DNA of 22,768 bases from a virus. The DNA lies in IMG/VR virus record IMGVR_UViG_3300021092_002271, positions 1 through 22,768 of that record. One strand, written 5' to 3'. Shown here piece after piece: positions 20,294-22,768 of this stretch (position 1 is its first letter; each line of letters opens with the position of its first letter). The translations under genes and the position numbers were made by a program. The notes beneath the pieces are model-generated. The model did no database searches. It worked only from the letters and a program-made list of their open reading frames with translations, and was not told the DNA's origin.

Positions 20294-22768
20294 ATGGCAT
20301 TACTTGAGTACATTAGACGCAGGAAATTTATTGTAACTGTTCGAGATCGTAGTGATCTCAATACAGTTTACAGTGAACTTGAAACTGATGGTAAAACTCC
20401 ACAGGGTCTAGACCTATTAAGGCCTATAGACTGTATTGATCGCAGACCTACTAGCAGAAACACAGTGTATCTAATGACAGATTGGGAAGCAGCCGCATTA
20501 CGTCAAGATCCTAGAATAATTTCTGTAGAGTTAGAACCTGCCGAACTGGGTATTTCAGCTGGTATTAATTCAACTACACAAACCAGCAGTGATTGGAATA
20601 AGTCTAATACTACTTCTAGCACAAATAAAAATTGGGGCTTGCTTCGCTGTGTCGAAGGTGAACAGCGAGTAGGGTGGGGTGGTACGGGCCGTCAAGGCAA
20701 TGGTGTTGGTACTGCGGCACAGACAGGCACTATTACCCTTACACAGACAGGCCGGAATGTCGATGTAGTAGTCTGTGACGAAAACGGTTTGGTATGGAAT
20801 CATCCTGAATTTGCAGTAAATGCTGATGGCACTGGAGGCACTAGAACTATTCAATACAATTGGTATCAGCATAATCCCGCAGTTAAAGGCACTGCTGCAG
20901 GCTCATACTCATACGGTGTTGGCGCCCATAGCACTCATGTTGCTGGTACGGTGGCTGGTAACACACAAGGTTGGGCGAGAGACTCTAATATCTATAATTT
21001 GTATTATCTAGCAGGAGACGACCTTGATTATACTTTTCCCTACGTTTATGATTATATTAGACAATTTCATGCGACTAAGCCAGTAAATGTAAACACTGGA
21101 AGAAGAAATCCTACTATAGTTAACAATAGTTGGGGCATGAGTATATTTCCTCCTTCGTGGAGTCTTAGTGATATAACTGCGGTAACATATCGTGGCATTA
21201 GGTATACGCCAGCTGCCACTCCAACAACTTTTCTAGGTACTAGTGGTGTTTGTAATGCTAATTCCAAGTTAGCAGACTTATTAAATCTAGAGGCAGGCGG
21301 CAATAGAATTACAACCACTGGTCCTTCACCAGCAGGTGCCGGTAATATTACCAGTAGGCCTGGAACTTGGAGCCAAGAGGGCGGCCAAGCCTATATCACA
21401 GAGACAACTGCACCAGCAGCTACCTATGCTGTAGTTGTACAAGGTCCTTGCACTGTGACACTGTTTTCTAATGTAGCATCAGGTGGGATAGCTGGAGTAA
21501 CTACATTATCTATTGGTATCACTGCGGCCACAAGTGTTGGGGTCATAATCGCTTCCTATAATCAAGGACCAACCAGTTCCGGTGAAGGCGGCAACGTTGA
21601 ATTAACAATAAATGAAGTGCTCAACTTACCACTGAACGAGGCATATACGCTGACATTCACCACAGCTTTAACATATCAAGAAGTTGCTAGTCCATTGACA
21701 GCCTTTGCTATGAGTGTGACTGTCAGTGTGGCTACTGGTGCTGAATCGGCCTCTGTAGCCGGTATCGCAAGTAGTCTGCTAGGCGCCGCAGCACTTACCG
21801 CATCAACCACGCCATCAGTTGGCAGTAACGATGACGGATATTGGACTTTAAATTTACCATTTGGTATAAATTTTTTAGGCAATACGTATAATACAATCTA
21901 CGTAGGCACAAACACATATGTCACCTTTGGTGCGGGTTCTACACAATATTTAAATGTAAGCCCAACAACTCCTAATTTGCCTAAGATAATGTGGTGTGCA
22001 AAAGATAATTCTGTTCAAAGAATTTACTATGGTGTAGAAGGTGCAGAGGTCGGAACATTTACTGTGATTAACTCCGGATCAGGCGCATACGTTATCAATG
22101 GGTCAAGTAACCCCACACTAACTCTCAAACGAGGTAGTACATATACGTTCAATATTAGTGCCGGTGGGCATCCTTTTTGGATCAAAACAGTTTCAAGCCT
22201 TGGTACTAGTAATGCCTATAATTCTGGCGTTACCAATAACGGCACACAATCTGGCACCATAACATTCACTGTGCCAAATGATGCTCCGGCAACTTTATAC
22301 TATAATTGTCAATTCCACATTTCGATGAAAGGAACAATTGATGTCGTTTCCAGCACACAAACCTATAGAGTAAGAATTGAAGGTAATGCCTCTACCGGTG
22401 GCACATTAGGTAGTCCTGGTATGGTCTGTGAGTATGTTTTCTATGAAAATACTCCTGCTCAGATAGATCTACAAGTAGGAGTAAACAATGCCAAACAGAA
22501 CAGCAGTGGATTTTCCACTGCCCAACTAAATGCATGGGGATTTATTTCTGGACAAAGAATACCTGCTAGAGTCGCTGCACTAGATGCAGATATCGAAGAT
22601 GCCATAGATGAAGGAATAGTAAATGTTGGCGCTGCCGGTAACGGTCGTTGGAAACATAGTATACCTGGTGATGCAGACTGGAACAATACCTTTGAAATGG
22701 GAATAAGATATCCTGCTAGTGTTACGACACCCTATTACTATATGCGGGGCTCAAGTCCAACTGCTAAT
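20294..22768 (+). CDS. Subtilisin-family (S8) protease with nested insert domains, 3'-truncated by the window
   Basis: Starts 1 nt after the fibre stop; 825 residues are visible. Residues 1-90 resemble a subtilase pro-domain (DWEAAALRQDPRIISVELEP). Catalytic Asp is D162 (VVVCDENG, then HPEF); catalytic His is H212 in AHSTHVAGTVAG, where the usual HGTH Gly is Ser. NNSWG is at 277-281, and the oxyanion-type Asn is N783 in NVGAAGN. The catalytic Ser motif (GTSMA-type) should lie beyond the window. Between 282 and about 750 is a large insert: a Thr/Ala/Ser-rich part, a nidogen-like beta domain (DDGYWTLNLPFGINFLG from 513) and, inside it, a cupredoxin-like domain (about 585-686) with H626, C672, H675 and M678. 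No signal peptide. A virion-associated or fibre-processing protease is possible. Confidence 0.83.
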   Translation, partial: MALLEYIRRRKFIVTVRDRSDLNTVYSELETDGKTPQGLDLLRPIDCIDRRPTSRNTVYLMTDWEAAALRQDPRIISVELEPAELGISAGINSTTQTSSDWNKSNTTSSTNKNWGLLRCVEGEQRVGWGGTGRQGNGVGTAAQTGTITLTQTGRNVDVVVCDENGLVWNHPEFAVNADGTGGTRTIQYNWYQHNPAVKGTAAGSYSYGVGAHSTHVAGTVAGNTQGWARDSNIYNLYYLAGDDLDYTFPYVYDYIRQFHATKPVNVNTGRRNPTIVNNSWGMSIFPPSWSLSDITAVTYRGIRYTPAATPTTFLGTSGVCNANSKLADLLNLEAGGNRITTTGPSPAGAGNITSRPGTWSQEGGQAYITETTAPAATYAVVVQGPCTVTLFSNVASGGIAGVTTLSIGITAATSVGVIIASYNQGPTSSGEGGNVELTINEVLNLPLNEAYTLTFTTALTYQEVASPLTAFAMSVTVSVATGAESASVAGIASSLLGAAALTASTTPSVGSNDDGYWTLNLPFGINFLGNTYNTIYVGTNTYVTFGAGSTQYLNVSPTTPNLPKIMWCAKDNSVQRIYYGVEGAEVGTFTVINSGSGAYVINGSSNPTLTLKRGSTYTFNISAGGHPFWIKTVSSLGTSNAYNSGVTNNGTQSGTITFTVPNDAPATLYYNCQFHISMKGTIDVVSSTQTYRVRIEGNASTGGTLGSPGMVCEYVFYENTPAQIDLQVGVNNAKQNSSGFSTAQLNAWGFISGQRIPARVAALDADIEDAIDEGIVNVGAAGNGRWKHSIPGDADWNNTFEMGIRYPASVTTPYYYMRGSSPTAN

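Overview
The window looks like part of a T4-like marine myovirus genome. Gene packing is very dense, with no gene-free stretch above about 70 bp. Two large tail-fibre-type genes lie in tandem, several small conserved phage proteins of unknown function are present, and T4-type late promoter motifs (TAAATA core) sit in front of several genes. A kdsA gene (KDO synthesis) suggests a Gram-negative host with KDO-containing LPS. The host is an inference; nothing here names it.

Layout. 1-2130: the 3' end of an unidentified gene, two small unknown proteins, and a 394-aa unknown protein behind a perfect sigma70 consensus promoter. 2161-3700: a fibre-like virion protein behind a late promoter motif, then a Rossmann-type 'GNGESR' protein. 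3746-7066: a tightly coupled auxiliary operon (QueD-like, DadA-like oxidoreductase, KDO-8-P synthase, GT8-like glycosyltransferase) behind a second perfect sigma70 promoter. 7085-8146: UV damage endonuclease behind a third perfect sigma70 promoter. 8100-8411 (minus): a small membrane protein with two dockerin-like calcium loops and a histone-H1-like tail. 8455-10060: an oxidative-stress and iron-sulfur cluster of Fe/Mn superoxide dismutase, a 41-aa membrane peptide, IscU, an unknown small Cys protein and IscA. 10057-10344 (minus): a small zinc-finger protein. 10412-20292: a 2517-aa and a 775-aa fibre-type protein. 20294 to the window end: a subtilisin-family protease with a large insert that contains a cupredoxin-like domain, cut off by the window before its catalytic Ser.

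How it seems to work. Promoter class divides the genes. The three perfect TTGACA-N17-TATAAT promoters could be read by unmodified host RNA polymerase; they serve the 394-aa protein, the metabolic/glycan operon and the DNA repair gene. TAAATA motifs serve the fibre genes, SOD and both minus-strand genes. At several starts (2161, 8455, uvsE 7085, and within one nucleotide at 10344) the promoter is placed so that transcription would begin at the ATG, and these genes lack a Shine-Dalgarno. Leaderless transcripts are therefore predicted.

Most interesting items: the promoter architecture, the QueD homologue with two of three zinc ligands replaced, the dockerin/H1-like membrane protein, the protease with a nested copper-type domain, and an apparent recombination junction at a polyglycine hinge in the 775-aa fibre.
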